Below, one piece after another: positions 7,780 through 15,486 of a DNA stretch of 15,700 nt. A program made the position numbers and the translations under genes. How positions within the stretch are numbered: the stretch's first letter is position 1; each line of letters begins with the position of its first letter. This DNA is from Stenotrophomonas_A sp036403795 (lineage in GTDB: Bacteria > Pseudomonadota > Gammaproteobacteria > Xanthomonadales > Xanthomonadaceae), in NCBI GenBank assembly GCA_036403795.1, contig DASWQJ010000295.1:1-15700 (forward strand). Direction: 5' to 3'. Below the pieces are notes generated by a model, which was not told the DNA's origin, made no database searches, and worked only from the letters and a program-made list of their open reading frames with translations.

Positions 7780-9261
7780 TCACGACGCCACTCGTGCGCG
7801 TGGCGCCAGGTCCAGTAGCGCCGACAACGTCGCGATGTCGAGGTGTTGCTCGACCGCGTCGGCCAGCCGCTCCAAGGTTTGCTCGCGCAGCGCTTGCATG
7901 TCCAGCGCGCTGGCCCCGCGCAGGCCTGCCCAGGCCAGCAATGCGGCCAACGCCGCGGGATGGTCGAATACGCCGTGCAGGTAGGTCCCCATGACCTGTC
8001 CATCGGCGGAGACGGCGCCATCGTGGCGCGCCCCATCCAGGATGGCAAAGGGTCGCGCCAGGGCCGGTCCTTCGCTCACGCCGCAATGGATCTCGTAGCC
8101 GCGCACACCGGCGTCGGCGAAGCTCAACCAACCCTGCGTGGCGCGAAGCTGCTTGTCCGGCATCAGCGTGGTCTCGATCGCCAGCCAGCCCAGTCCCAGG
8201 CTGCTGCCGGCCGAGCCTTCGATGCCACTCGGGTCATGCACGGCCTTGCCCAGCATCTGCAGTCCGCCGCAGATACCGAGCACGCGGCCGCCATAGCGCA
8301 GGTGGCGGGCGATCGCCGCTTCCCACCCATGCGCGCGAAGCCACTCGAGGTCGGCACGGGTGGATTTGCTGCCCGGCAGGATGATCAGGTCGCACGCCGG
8401 CGGATCCTCGCCCGGCCCCACGAACCGCAGATCGACCTGGGGATGCGCAGCCAGCGCGTCGAAGTCGGTGTGGTTGCTGATGCGCGGCAATACCGGCACG
8501 GCCACGCGCAAGGTCGCGTGCGGCTTGTCCTCGCGATCGCGGGGCAATGCGTCTTCGGCCTCCAGGTGCATTCCATGCAACCAAGGCAGCACGCCCAACA
8601 CGGGTTTGCCGGTGTGTTGTTCGAGCCAATCCAGGCCGGGCTGCAGTAGTGCCAGGTCGCCACGGAATCGGTTGATGACGAAACCCGCCACACGAGTACG
8701 TTCACTGTCCGACAGCAGGGCCAGGGTGCCGACCAGGTGTGCAAACACTCCGCCGCGATCGATGTCGGCGATGAGGATGACCGGGCAGTCCACCGCCTCG
8801 GCATAGCCCATGTTGGCGATGTCGTTGGCGCGCAGGTTGATCTCGGCCGGGCTGCCGGCCCCTTCGACGATCAGCGCCTGGTGGCGGGCGACCAGGCGCG
8901 CATGCGAGGCCAGCACCGCCTCGCGCCCGGTGCGCTTGTAGTCGTGGTAGGCCACCGCATCCAGGCTGCCGATCGACTGGCCATGCACGATGACCTGCGC
9001 GCCGGTATCGCTGTTGGGCTTGAGCAGAATGGGATTGAAGTCGGTATGCGGCGCAAGCCCGCAGGCCTGGGCCTGCACCGCCTGGGCACGGCCGATCTCG
9101 CCGCCGTCGGCGGTGACGGCCGCATTCAAGGCCATGTTCTGTGGTTTGAAGGGCGCCACTGACACCCCTTGCCGATACAGCCATCGGCACAGGGCCGCGA
9201 CCAGCGTGCTCTTGCCTGCATCGGAGGTGCAGCCCTGCACCATCAGCACTCGCGCACTCAT
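7780..9261 (-). CDS. cobQ: Adenosylcobyric acid synthase CbiP/CobQ (glutamine-dependent)
   Basis: The 493-residue product amidates four peripheral carboxylates of adenosylcobyrinic acid a,c-diamide, giving adenosylcobyric acid and using glutamine and ATP. The N-terminal DTB-synthetase-like ATPase half carries GCTSDAGKS (10-18), the family motif PFKPQNMALN (37-46) and VEGAGSPAEINL (132-143). The C-terminal class I glutamine amidotransferase half carries the nucleophile Cys331 in LGICGGLQMLG and His429 in GTYLHGVFD. Length is normal. The start is supported by GGAG (9269-9272) seven bases upstream and an ATGA overlap with the preceding cobD stop. It is the only gene here acting on the ring side chains, and no partner a,c-diamide synthase is visible, so the source of its substrate is open. 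Confidence 0.95.
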   Translation of the reverse strand: MSARVLMVQGCTSDAGKSTLVAALCRWLYRQGVSVAPFKPQNMALNAAVTADGGEIGRAQAVQAQACGLAPHTDFNPILLKPNSDTGAQVIVHGQSIGSLDAVAYHDYKRTGREAVLASHARLVARHQALIVEGAGSPAEINLRANDIANMGYAEAVDCPVILIADIDRGGVFAHLVGTLALLSDSERTRVAGFVINRFRGDLALLQPGLDWLEQHTGKPVLGVLPWLHGMHLEAEDALPRDREDKPHATLRVAVPVLPRISNHTDFDALAAHPQVDLRFVGPGEDPPACDLIILPGSKSTRADLEWLRAHGWEAAIARHLRYGGRVLGICGGLQMLGKAVHDPSGIEGSAGSSLGLGWLAIETTLMPDKQLRATQGWLSFADAGVRGYEIHCGVSEGPALARPFAILDGARHDGAVSADGQVMGTYLHGVFDHPAALAALLAWAGLRGASALDMQALREQTLERLADAVEQHLDIATLSALLDLAPRARVAS

Positions 9262-10277
9262 CGTGTTGCTCCGATCGCGGCCGTGGTTTCGGACAACTCA
9301 TCCAAAGCACCCGCCAGCGCCGCGTCCAGGCGCGCGAAGGCGGCCTCGTCGGCAGGCAGGCCGAAACGCAGGCTGGGCGGGCTGTCGAAACGGCGTACCA
9401 GCACCGCACGCCGTGCCAAGGCTTCGTGCAGTGCTGCCGCGTCCAGATGGCAGCGCCACTGAAAGAACGCGCTGCCGCCACCCTCGCGCAGGCCATGGGC
9501 CTGCAACAGCGCCGACAACCGCTGCGAGGCGGCGAGCAAGTTCGTCCGTGCCGCGTGCTGCCATGGCACATCCCGCATTGCCTGGCACACCGCCCACCGC
9601 GTGGGGCCGCTCAGCGTCCATGGACCCAGCCGCTCGCGCAGCGCGCTGAGTACGCTGGCATCGCCACAGACAAAGCCGGCGCGTGCACCGGCCATGCCGA
9701 AGAACTTGCCGATCGAACGCAGCACCACCAGGCCGTCGCTCGCGTGGCCACACAGGCTCTCGCCCGGCGAGGCATCCATGAAGGCCTCGTCCACGACCAG
9801 CCAGCCGCCACGGGCAGCCAACCTGGCGTGCAACCTCAATAGCGCGCCTGGCGTGAATCGGTCCCCGCCCGGATTGTTGGGATGGATGAGGACGATGACG
9901 TCGAAAGTTTTTTCCTCTGACCAAAGTGCATCGGCCGTTGCGGTCGTCACGGTGTGTCCGGCCGCCCGCCAGGCATGCGCGTGCTCGGCGTAGCCTGGCG
10001 CGATCACCCCCACCCGACTGCGCGCCCGCAAGGTCGGCAACGCCTGGATGGCCGCCTGTGATCCGGCGACCGGCAGTACCTGCTGCGCCCCGTAGTAGGC
10101 GCAGGCGGCCTCGAACAGCCCATCTTCGTCTTCCGGCAACCGATGCCACGCACTGGCAGGCACGGCGGGCACCGGCCAGGGCCAAGGGCTGATGCCGGTC
10201 GACAGGTCGAGCCATTGCGCTGCGGGAATGCCTTGCTGCTGTGCCGCGCGCAGCAACCGTCCACCATGTTCAAGCAC
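9258..10277 (-). CDS. cobD: L-threonine-O-3-phosphate decarboxylase CobD (CobC of the aerobic nomenclature), GTG start
   Basis: The 339-residue product is a fold-type I PLP enzyme of the aminotransferase I/II family. It makes (R)-1-amino-2-propanol phosphate, the linker that CbiB attaches to adenosylcobyric acid. Visible features are the N-terminal LEHGGRLLRAA typical of this family, LDLSTGISPWPWP (23-35), HPNNPGGDRF (132-141), VVDEAFMD (161-168) with the PLP aspartate, and SIGKFFGMAGARAGF with Lys191 as the expected Schiff-base lysine. The GTG at 10277 is preferred over far-upstream ATGs: it reproduces the family N-terminus and has GGAGGT five bases upstream. It overlaps the cbiB stop by eight bases. 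A histidinol-phosphate aminotransferase role is less likely given the context. Confidence 0.9.
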   Translation of the reverse strand: MLEHGGRLLRAAQQQGIPAAQWLDLSTGISPWPWPVPAVPASAWHRLPEDEDGLFEAACAYYGAQQVLPVAGSQAAIQALPTLRARSRVGVIAPGYAEHAHAWRAAGHTVTTATADALWSEEKTFDVIVLIHPNNPGGDRFTPGALLRLHARLAARGGWLVVDEAFMDASPGESLCGHASDGLVVLRSIGKFFGMAGARAGFVCGDASVLSALRERLGPWTLSGPTRWAVCQAMRDVPWQHAARTNLLAASQRLSALLQAHGLREGGGSAFFQWRCHLDAAALHEALARRAVLVRRFDSPPSLRFGLPADEAAFARLDAALAGALDELSETTAAIGATR

Positions 10278-11244
10278 TGGGTACCTCCACCTGCGGGTGG
10301 GCCATCGGCGACGGGCCGACCGTCGTGCGAGCGCACATGGCAGCCAGCAGCAGCGCCAGCAGCCAGAGCGCCACGCCACCGCGCACCAACCACAGCGCGC
10401 GACGGATGCCGTCGGCTGCGGCCGGCGCGCCGGCACCGAGCGAGGGCCGCTCCTGCCATTGCCCGTGATAAGGCGCCGCGCCGCCGAGGCGCAATCGCAG
10501 CGCACCGGCGCCGGTGGCCATCACCGGTCCGGCGTTGGGACTCTTCCAGTGCGCGCCCTGCAATTTCCAGCACCGCAGCGCATTGCCCGTCGCACCCAAC
10601 AGCGCGTAGGTCAGCGCAGTCAGGCGCGCGGGCAGCCAGTTGAGGACATCGTCGATGCGCGCCGCGGCCCAGCCAAAACGAGCGTAGCGGCAGGTGCGAT
10701 AGCCCCACATCGCGTCCAACGTATTGGACAGCCGGTACAGCACGGCACCGGGCGCACCCAGCAGCACGCCCCAGAAGATCGCCGCGAACACCGCGTCGCT
10801 GCCGTTTTCCAGCACCGATTCCGTGGCGGCTGCCGCGACCTGATCGGCATCCAGCATCGCGGTGTCGCGGCTGACGATGCGCGCGACGGCGTGCCGGGCA
10901 GCCGGCAAATCGTCGCGCGTCAGAGCGTCGGCGACCGACAACGCGTGGTCTCCCAAGCTGCGCAGCCCCAGTGCCAGGTACAGCGCCAACGCAGAAAGCG
11001 CCAGGCCACTCCACATCGACCAGCGCCAAGCCAGCCATTGCAGCACGGCTGCCAGCAACGTCCACGGCATCACGGCCAGGCACCACGCCAGCAAGCCAGC
11101 GGATTTTCGGTCCCGATAGACGCGCGTCTCCACCGCTTGCGCATAGCGACCAAACATCACCAGGGGATGCGCGCGACGAGGCTCGCCCAGGCACAGATCC
11201 ATCAGCACCGCGGCCCACGCAACGATGGTCGCGGCGGTCAGCAT
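10270..11244 (-). CDS. cbiB: Adenosylcobinamide-phosphate synthase CbiB (CobD of the aerobic nomenclature)
   Basis: The 324-residue integral membrane protein joins the aminopropanol (phosphate) arm to adenosylcobyric acid. The family is recognised by MDLCLGEPRRAHPLVMFGR near the N-terminus (15-33), SRDTAMLDADQVAAAATESVLENGSDAVFAAIFW (mid-protein, a highly conserved block), YRLSNTLDAMWGYR, and FGWAAARIDDVLNWLPARLTAL. Several hydrophobic helices place it in the inner membrane, and the length is typical (about 310-320). The start has no good Shine-Dalgarno. A 67-base gap separates it from cobO, including an alternating GC/GT-rich tract near 11275-11297. The C-terminal tail after about residue 275 has another hydrophobic helix. 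Its stop overlaps the cobD start. Confidence 0.93.
   Translation of the reverse strand: MLTAATIVAWAAVLMDLCLGEPRRAHPLVMFGRYAQAVETRVYRDRKSAGLLAWCLAVMPWTLLAAVLQWLAWRWSMWSGLALSALALYLALGLRSLGDHALSVADALTRDDLPAARHAVARIVSRDTAMLDADQVAAAATESVLENGSDAVFAAIFWGVLLGAPGAVLYRLSNTLDAMWGYRTCRYARFGWAAARIDDVLNWLPARLTALTYALLGATGNALRCWKLQGAHWKSPNAGPVMATGAGALRLRLGGAAPYHGQWQERPSLGAGAPAAADGIRRALWLVRGGVALWLLALLLAAMCARTTVGPSPMAHPQVEVPSA
10283..10288 (-). promoter_or_regulatory. Shine-Dalgarno that sets the GTG start of cobD
   Basis: GGAGGT lies five bases before the GTG at 10277, inside the last codons of cbiB (Val-Glu-Val-Pro-Ser-Ala). The cobD signal is thus coded within the upstream gene, which favours coupled translation and fixes the non-ATG start. 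Confidence 0.7.
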
Positions 11245-11311
11245 GCGGCGCGCGCGGCCAACCGATGGCGAGGGTGTGCGCGCGCCTGCGTGCGCGCCAG
11301 CGCCCCGGCGT

Positions 11312-11929
11312 TCACAGCTCGATGCCCTTTTGCGCCTTGATGCCGGCGTTGAAGGCGTGCTTGACCAGGCGCATCTCCGTCACCGTGTCGGCGAGCTCGA
11401 TCAAGCCCTCGGGCGCGCCTCGCCCGGTGATCACGACGTGCTGCTGGGCGGGCCGTTGGCGCAATGCCTCCAGCACGTCGTCGAGCGCTACATAGTCCTT
11501 CACCAGGGCGATGTTGAGTTCATCCAGCAACACGAAGTCGTAGCCGGGATCGGACAGCATGCCGCGCGCGACCTCCCAGGCGGCTTGCGCAGCGGCGGTG
11601 TCGCGGCTTCGATCCTGCGTCTCCCAGGTAAAGCCCTCGCCCATCACGTGGTAGTCGAGCATGTCGGGGAAACGCCGGAAAAAAGCCTCTTCTCCCGTGG
11701 AAAACGTGCCCTTGATGAACTGCACCACGCCGCAGTGCAAGCCGTGGCCCAATGATCGCGCGAGCATCCCGAACCCGGAGGAGCTCTTGCCCTTGCCATT
11801 ACCTGTATTCACCAGCAGGACGCCACGCTCGATGGTCGCTCGCGCGATGCGACGATCGACCAATTCCTTCTTGCGCTGGGCGCGCTCGCGGTAATGCACT
11901 TCTTCATCGCGTGGAGTGCGCTCGTTCAT
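11312..11929 (-). CDS. cobO: Cob(I)yrinic acid a,c-diamide adenosyltransferase CobO/BtuR
   Basis: The 205-residue product transfers the 5'-deoxyadenosyl group of ATP to the reduced cobalt of corrinoids. It is required both for late assembly and for salvage of imported cobalamin or cobinamide. Evidence is the P-loop TGNGKGKSSSGFG (42-54), VVQFIKGTFSTGEE (68-81), LLDELNIAL (a Walker B-like acidic strand), VVITGRGAPEGLIELAD, and the C-terminal MRLVKHAFNAGIKAQKGIE typical of the family. Length matches E. coli BtuR (about 196). The start has GAGGT (11936-11940) six bases upstream and overlaps the stop of the preceding membrane protein as ATGA (11926-11929). That overlap directly couples it to the BtuM-like gene. 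BtuM genes are known to occur next to btuR. Confidence 0.95.
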   Translation of the reverse strand: MNERTPRDEEVHYRERAQRKKELVDRRIARATIERGVLLVNTGNGKGKSSSGFGMLARSLGHGLHCGVVQFIKGTFSTGEEAFFRRFPDMLDYHVMGEGFTWETQDRSRDTAAAQAAWEVARGMLSDPGYDFVLLDELNIALVKDYVALDDVLEALRQRPAQQHVVITGRGAPEGLIELADTVTEMRLVKHAFNAGIKAQKGIEL

Positions 11930-12531
11930 GCCGTCACCTCGCCGCCATGGCGCGAGGCGAGCCTGCGCCACGCCACCACGATGGCCAGGCCCGCTGCGCT
12001 GTAGCCGACCAGCGTGCCCAGCGCCCGCGGGAAGTAGTGAGGCACCCGCGCGAGAAAGCCGGCCAAGTCCGCATCGGGATAGTGGCCGGAGAAAAAGTAG
12101 AAGCCGCCCTTGGACAACAGATACGCCACGCAAGCGGTGATCACCAGCGCCACCGCCAGCCGCGGCACGGTGCGCCAGTCGTCGCGGTGCAGTCGGCGCC
12201 CGTAGCAGTGGCCGCCGAACCACAACGCGGCATAGGCAAAGGCCAACGCCCAGTACGCCGGTGACACGCACCAGTCGGTGATCGTGCCCGCGGCCAGGCT
12301 GCCGATGTCCAGGGCGCTGGACAGCAGGAAAAAGGCCGGCAGTGCCCACATCGGCCGCAGCAGCGCACCCGCCAGGAAAAACACCGCCCACGAGGCACTG
12401 GGCAATGCGTCTACCGAGGCGAAGTGTTGTCCTCGCGTGCAGATCATCAGCAGCGCCAGTGCCAGGCCGGCACCCCATTGCGCGGTAGTGGAAGCCAGCG
12501 GGAGTGCATCGGTTCGAGCGGCAATCGTCAT
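11926..12531 (-). CDS. btuM: BtuM-like cobalamin membrane protein, second paralogue
   Basis: The 201-residue product has about six hydrophobic segments and resembles the preceding gene product. Shared motifs are TRxxH (32-36), LPSASWAVFFLAGALLR (43-59), Asp75...Cys88-VSPAY (to Tyr93) and LLSKGGFYFF. BtuM of Thiobacillus denitrificans, a solitary S-component-like protein, binds cobalt through a conserved cysteine (Cys80); Cys88 here sits in the matching place, followed by PAY. Proposed role: corrinoid capture, removal of the cobalt ligand and entry at the inner membrane, feeding CobO. The start has GGAG (12541-12544) nine bases upstream and lies 18 bases after the first paralogue. Its stop overlaps the cobO start. 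The family call is by motif, size and context. An uncharacterised cobalt transporter is the main alternative. Confidence 0.72.
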   Translation of the reverse strand: MTIAARTDALPLASTTAQWGAGLALALLMICTRGQHFASVDALPSASWAVFFLAGALLRPMWALPAFFLLSSALDIGSLAAGTITDWCVSPAYWALAFAYAALWFGGHCYGRRLHRDDWRTVPRLAVALVITACVAYLLSKGGFYFFSGHYPDADLAGFLARVPHYFPRALGTLVGYSAAGLAIVVAWRRLASRHGGEVTA

Positions 12532-12549
12532 CAGGTCGTTCTCCAGGAT

Positions 12550-13134
12550 TCAGGGTTGCCGCAATGCGACAGCGCGGGGGCCACGCCACCGCGCCAACGC
12601 GTAATGCACCAGCAGCGCCACGGCGATGTAGCTGACGGTGGTACGCACGAACAGCGGGCCCCACTGGGCGACCCGCTGCAGGTATTGCGCCCAGTGGGGG
12701 TCCGTGTAGCGACCACCCCACCAGTAGAAAGCGCCATTGGACACCAGGAAGGACAACGCGGCGGCGACCACCGCGACGCACCAGGTCAGCGCCAATTCGC
12801 GTGGCCTGGGGCGCAATCGCGACGCGCACAACCGACCCGCCACCCACAACACCGCATACGAGAGCAGCAGGAAGCAGTACGCCGGCGTCACGCAGTAATG
12901 CTGGAAGAAATCCAGGCCGCTCTGACGGATGGCGACGTAATCGATCGCCACCGCCAGGCCCAGCATCAATACGTAGAGAGCATAACGGCGCAGGTAGAGT
13001 CCGCCGAGGAAGAACAACGCCATCGAGGCGTCCGGCAGGTGCAGCACATCGCCAACGTGATGGAAGCGCGTGGCCACCATCACGATCATCAGGCAGATCA
13101 GTACGGCAGTCTCGACGGCACGTGGTGTCTTCAT
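12550..13134 (-). CDS. btuM: BtuM-like cobalamin membrane protein, first paralogue
   Basis: The 194-residue product has about six hydrophobic segments. It carries TRFHH (22-26), LPDASMALFFLGGLYLRR (33-50), Asp65, Cys81 in HYCVTPAY (79-86) and LVSNGAFYWWGG. Cys81 falls almost exactly at the position of the cobalt-binding Cys80 of T. denitrificans BtuM, as recalled from the literature. It follows btuB by only 16 bases and has GGGAGAGG (13141-13148) six bases before the ATG, so it is translated in the same operon. The likely role is inner-membrane uptake or processing of the corrinoid delivered by BtuB. No BtuC/D/F ABC transporter is in the window. The spacing Asp-to-Cys is 16 residues here against 13 in the second paralogue. 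Confidence 0.75.
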   Translation of the reverse strand: MKTPRAVETAVLICLMIVMVATRFHHVGDVLHLPDASMALFFLGGLYLRRYALYVLMLGLAVAIDYVAIRQSGLDFFQHYCVTPAYCFLLLSYAVLWVAGRLCASRLRPRPRELALTWCVAVVAAALSFLVSNGAFYWWGGRYTDPHWAQYLQRVAQWGPLFVRTTVSYIAVALLVHYALARWRGPRAVALRQP

Positions 13135-13150
13135 CGACGTCCTCTCCCGG

Positions 13151-15028
13151 TTACTGCGCCGGATGGTAGCGCAGGGTCAATTGGTAATTGCGTCCGGGCT
13201 GGGCGAACCAGCGCGCGGTCTCGTACTGGCGATCGAACACGTTGTTGGCCGACAGGCTCAACTTCCAGGCCGCCGCCCACTGCCAACCCACGCGCAGGTC
13301 GAGCAGGCCGTAGCCCGCCAGGCGGGTGGTGTTGGAAAGGTTGTCGTACCGATCACCGGCGCCGGTAACGCTGGCCCCCACGCTGAAGGCACCCCAGCTG
13401 CGATCAGCATCGAGCCGTCCGCTCTGTCGGGCACGACGTTGCAGCCTGCGACCGTCATTGGCGCCGCCCTCGGCGCGTGGGTCCAACCAGGTGAGCGAGC
13501 CGCGCAGATCCCAACCGGCCAGCTCGGTGCCGACCACGGTTTCGACGCCGCGGATGCGGGCCTGGTCGATATTGTTCGGCTGTCCGAACGGATGCGCGTC
13601 ATCCACCAGGTCGGCGTCGTAGGCGATCAGGTCGTCCACTTTGGTCTGGAAGGCATTGAGCGACCAGTTGCCCCAGCCGTGCTCACCGCGCAGGCCGATC
13701 TCCGCGCTGCGCGAGGTCTCCGGCCCCAGGTCGGGGTTGCCATAACCCGGGTAGTAGAGCTCGTTGAAGGTCGGTGCCTTGAAGGCGGTGCCGTAACTGG
13801 CGGTGAGGCGCAGTTGCGAGGTGAAGTCCCAACCCCACAACAGGCTGCCGGTGGTCTTGCCGCCAAACTGGCTGTTGTCGTCGCGACGCAGGCTGCCCTG
13901 CAACGACTGGGCCCCGAAGCTTTGCTGCCATTGCGCGAACAGGCCGCGATCGATGCGACGATCGGCTTCATAGGTCTCGCTGCTTTCGATTTCGTCGCGC
14001 TGCCAGTCGAAGCCCATGGTCAGCAAGCCGGGACCGGCATTGATATCGCCCTGCAGTGAGCCGACCTCGCGCCGGGTGTCGAACGTCGAGGCATACACGC
14101 CGTCCAGGTAGGTATCGCTGAGTTCGGCGCTACCGCCCACGCTGGCAGTGAGTTTGATCGACTCGGTGGGCGCATAGCGCAGCTTGCCGCCCAACACCTG
14201 TTCGGTACTCTTGGACATATTGTCGACGCTGCCGTCGTGTTCGTTGCGGCTGTCGGCGCGCAATGCGTTGACCTCCGCGTCCCACTGCCGGTTGAAGCGC
14301 CATCCGCCCTGCGTACCGACGGAGTCATTGCGGTAGCCGTCGCGATCCGGGTCGTAGTAGGACGAGGCGGTGTTGGTGTACGCGTTGATGCCGTCGGTTT
14401 CGTCATGCACGGCCTGCAAGGCGTACCAGCCGCCATGCTCGCCGGCATCGCCCTGGGTGCGTCCCGACACACCGGCGCTGTAGCGACGTGCATTGTCACT
14501 GCCTACGCTCAAGGCCAGGTTCGGGGCGAAGGGGCCTTGCGGGCGACGGGTGAATATCTGCACCACGCCGCCGATGGCTTCGGATCCATAGAGGCTGGAG
14601 AAGGGTCCGCGCACGATCTCGATGCGGTCGATCTGTTCGACGGGGATGTCCTGCAGGGCCGCGCCGCCGGAGGTGGCCGAGCCGACCTTGACGCCGTCGA
14701 TCAGCACCAGGACGTGGTCGGATTCGGTGCCGCGCAGGAACAGCGCCGTGGCTTTGCCGGCGCCGCCGTTGTTGGTGATGGACACGCCGGGTTGTCCGCG
14801 CAACAGGTCTGGCAGCGAGCGCGGATCGCGGCGTTCTATTTCGGCGCGGTCGATGACGGTGACCGGTGCGAGGGCCTGGTCCTGGGTCTGGGCGGTGCGC
14901 GAGGCGGTGACGATGATGCCGTCCAGTTGACTGGGGGCGTCGGCGGCCAAGGCGGAATCAAGCGGAAAGGCAAGGGCGATCGCCACGGCCAAGGCGGCGC
15001 GGCGGGGGGATACGACGAAGGACTGCAT
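13151..15028 (-). CDS. btuB: Vitamin B12 TonB-dependent outer-membrane receptor BtuB
   Basis: The 625-residue receptor imports cobalamin and related corrinoids across the outer membrane. Residues 1-28 form a signal peptide ending ALA|A. The TonB box DGIIVTASR (36-44) parallels that of E. coli BtuB (DTLVVTANR). The plug (about 50-162) contains LPDLLRGQPGVSI, FLRGTESDHVLVLIDGVKV and IEIVRGPFSSLYGSEAIGGVVQIFTRR. The barrel fills the rest, and the length is close to E. coli BtuB (about 614). The start at 15028 is chosen for the signal peptide and AGGAG at 15040-15044; the open frame to 15316 runs back through the riboswitch and is not coding. The upstream cobalamin riboswitch and the downstream cob genes identify the substrate better than the barrel does. 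Confidence 0.95.
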   Translation of the reverse strand: MQSFVVSPRRAALAVAIALAFPLDSALAADAPSQLDGIIVTASRTAQTQDQALAPVTVIDRAEIERRDPRSLPDLLRGQPGVSITNNGGAGKATALFLRGTESDHVLVLIDGVKVGSATSGGAALQDIPVEQIDRIEIVRGPFSSLYGSEAIGGVVQIFTRRPQGPFAPNLALSVGSDNARRYSAGVSGRTQGDAGEHGGWYALQAVHDETDGINAYTNTASSYYDPDRDGYRNDSVGTQGGWRFNRQWDAEVNALRADSRNEHDGSVDNMSKSTEQVLGGKLRYAPTESIKLTASVGGSAELSDTYLDGVYASTFDTRREVGSLQGDINAGPGLLTMGFDWQRDEIESSETYEADRRIDRGLFAQWQQSFGAQSLQGSLRRDDNSQFGGKTTGSLLWGWDFTSQLRLTASYGTAFKAPTFNELYYPGYGNPDLGPETSRSAEIGLRGEHGWGNWSLNAFQTKVDDLIAYDADLVDDAHPFGQPNNIDQARIRGVETVVGTELAGWDLRGSLTWLDPRAEGGANDGRRLQRRARQSGRLDADRSWGAFSVGASVTGAGDRYDNLSNTTRLAGYGLLDLRVGWQWAAAWKLSLSANNVFDRQYETARWFAQPGRNYQLTLRYHPAQ

Positions 15029-15154
15029 GGTGGGGTGGACTCCTGGACCGCGCCTGCCCGCGCGGGTGCATGGGAATCGGCAGGCGGGTGAGGTGGCCAC
15101 GTACGGCACGCGTACGCGGCCGCCGAAGCCACGCCCTCCGCGTGCCGGGTGATC
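15029..15154 (-). promoter_or_regulatory. btuB leader with competing hairpins (riboswitch expression platform)
   Basis: Three helices can form in the RNA. Helix A pairs 15139-15147 with 15104-15112 (9 perfect bp). Helix B pairs 15111-15121 with 15095-15105 (11 bp with one G-U, 5-base loop) and uses the same bases as the 3' side of A, so A and B exclude each other. Helix C pairs 15079-15086 with 15051-15058 and ends seven bases before the AGGAG at 15040-15044. No U run follows B, which argues against a simple intrinsic terminator and leaves translational or Rho-linked control. Confidence 0.5.
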
Positions 15155-15340
15155 CCTGGGCCGGTCTCCGGGCTCGCGAGCGAAATCGGATCTTCGATCC
15201 GGTTTCCGGTGCCGCGCCTTCCCATGCGGTTGCACAGTGGCTTGGTTGCGACACCTGTTCTCGCCCACCGTTGCGGGGGCAGCTCCGGAATTGCCTTGCC
15301 GCAGGGGCAGGCGCACCGGATTCCCGTTTAAACCGCCGGC
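15155..15340 (-). promoter_or_regulatory. Cobalamin (AdoCbl-type) riboswitch
   Basis: Read on the minus strand, the conserved cobalamin aptamer elements occur in order: GGGAATCCGGTG near the 5' end (15314-15325), GGAGCTGCCCCCGCAACGGT in the middle, GCCACTGTGCAACCGCATGGGAAGGCG, and finally the B12 box GAGCCCGGAGACCGGCC (15161-15177). Spacing and order match the known class. On binding adenosylcobalamin the family normally lowers expression of the downstream gene, here btuB and probably the whole operon through cobS. It is the only such aptamer seen in the window. Boundaries are approximate. Confidence 0.95.
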
Positions 15341-15486
15341 AAGCCGTCGGTCACCTCAGGGACGCACATGCTAGCAGCAGCGTTGCCGTGGGTGGTGGTT
15401 CTGATGCTGGCAGCCTCGCTTGGCCTCGCTTGGCCTCGGTTTCCCCGAGCGGCGGCTGGCGCGAGTGGCTTTCAGCGCGAAACATA
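15341..15486. other. Region between riboswitch and repeat R, should hold the operon promoter; tandem decamer
   Basis: No coding capacity is supported. Three tandem copies of a decamer based on GCCTCGCTTG occupy 15413-15441, the third degenerate. The minus-strand promoter for the operon must lie here or just inside the repeat, but no convincing -35/-10 pair was found; TAGCAT near 15370 is a weak -10 candidate. Confidence 0.4.

Noticed and set aside
11275..11297. Alternating GC/GT tract before cbiB as a functional Z-DNA or terminator element
   Set aside because: It is short and imperfect, with no T run, and fits ordinary high-GC spacer sequence.
15029..15316. N-terminal extension of BtuB by 96 residues
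   Set aside because: It would translate the riboswitch and lacks a signal peptide; the start at 15028 gives a normal one.
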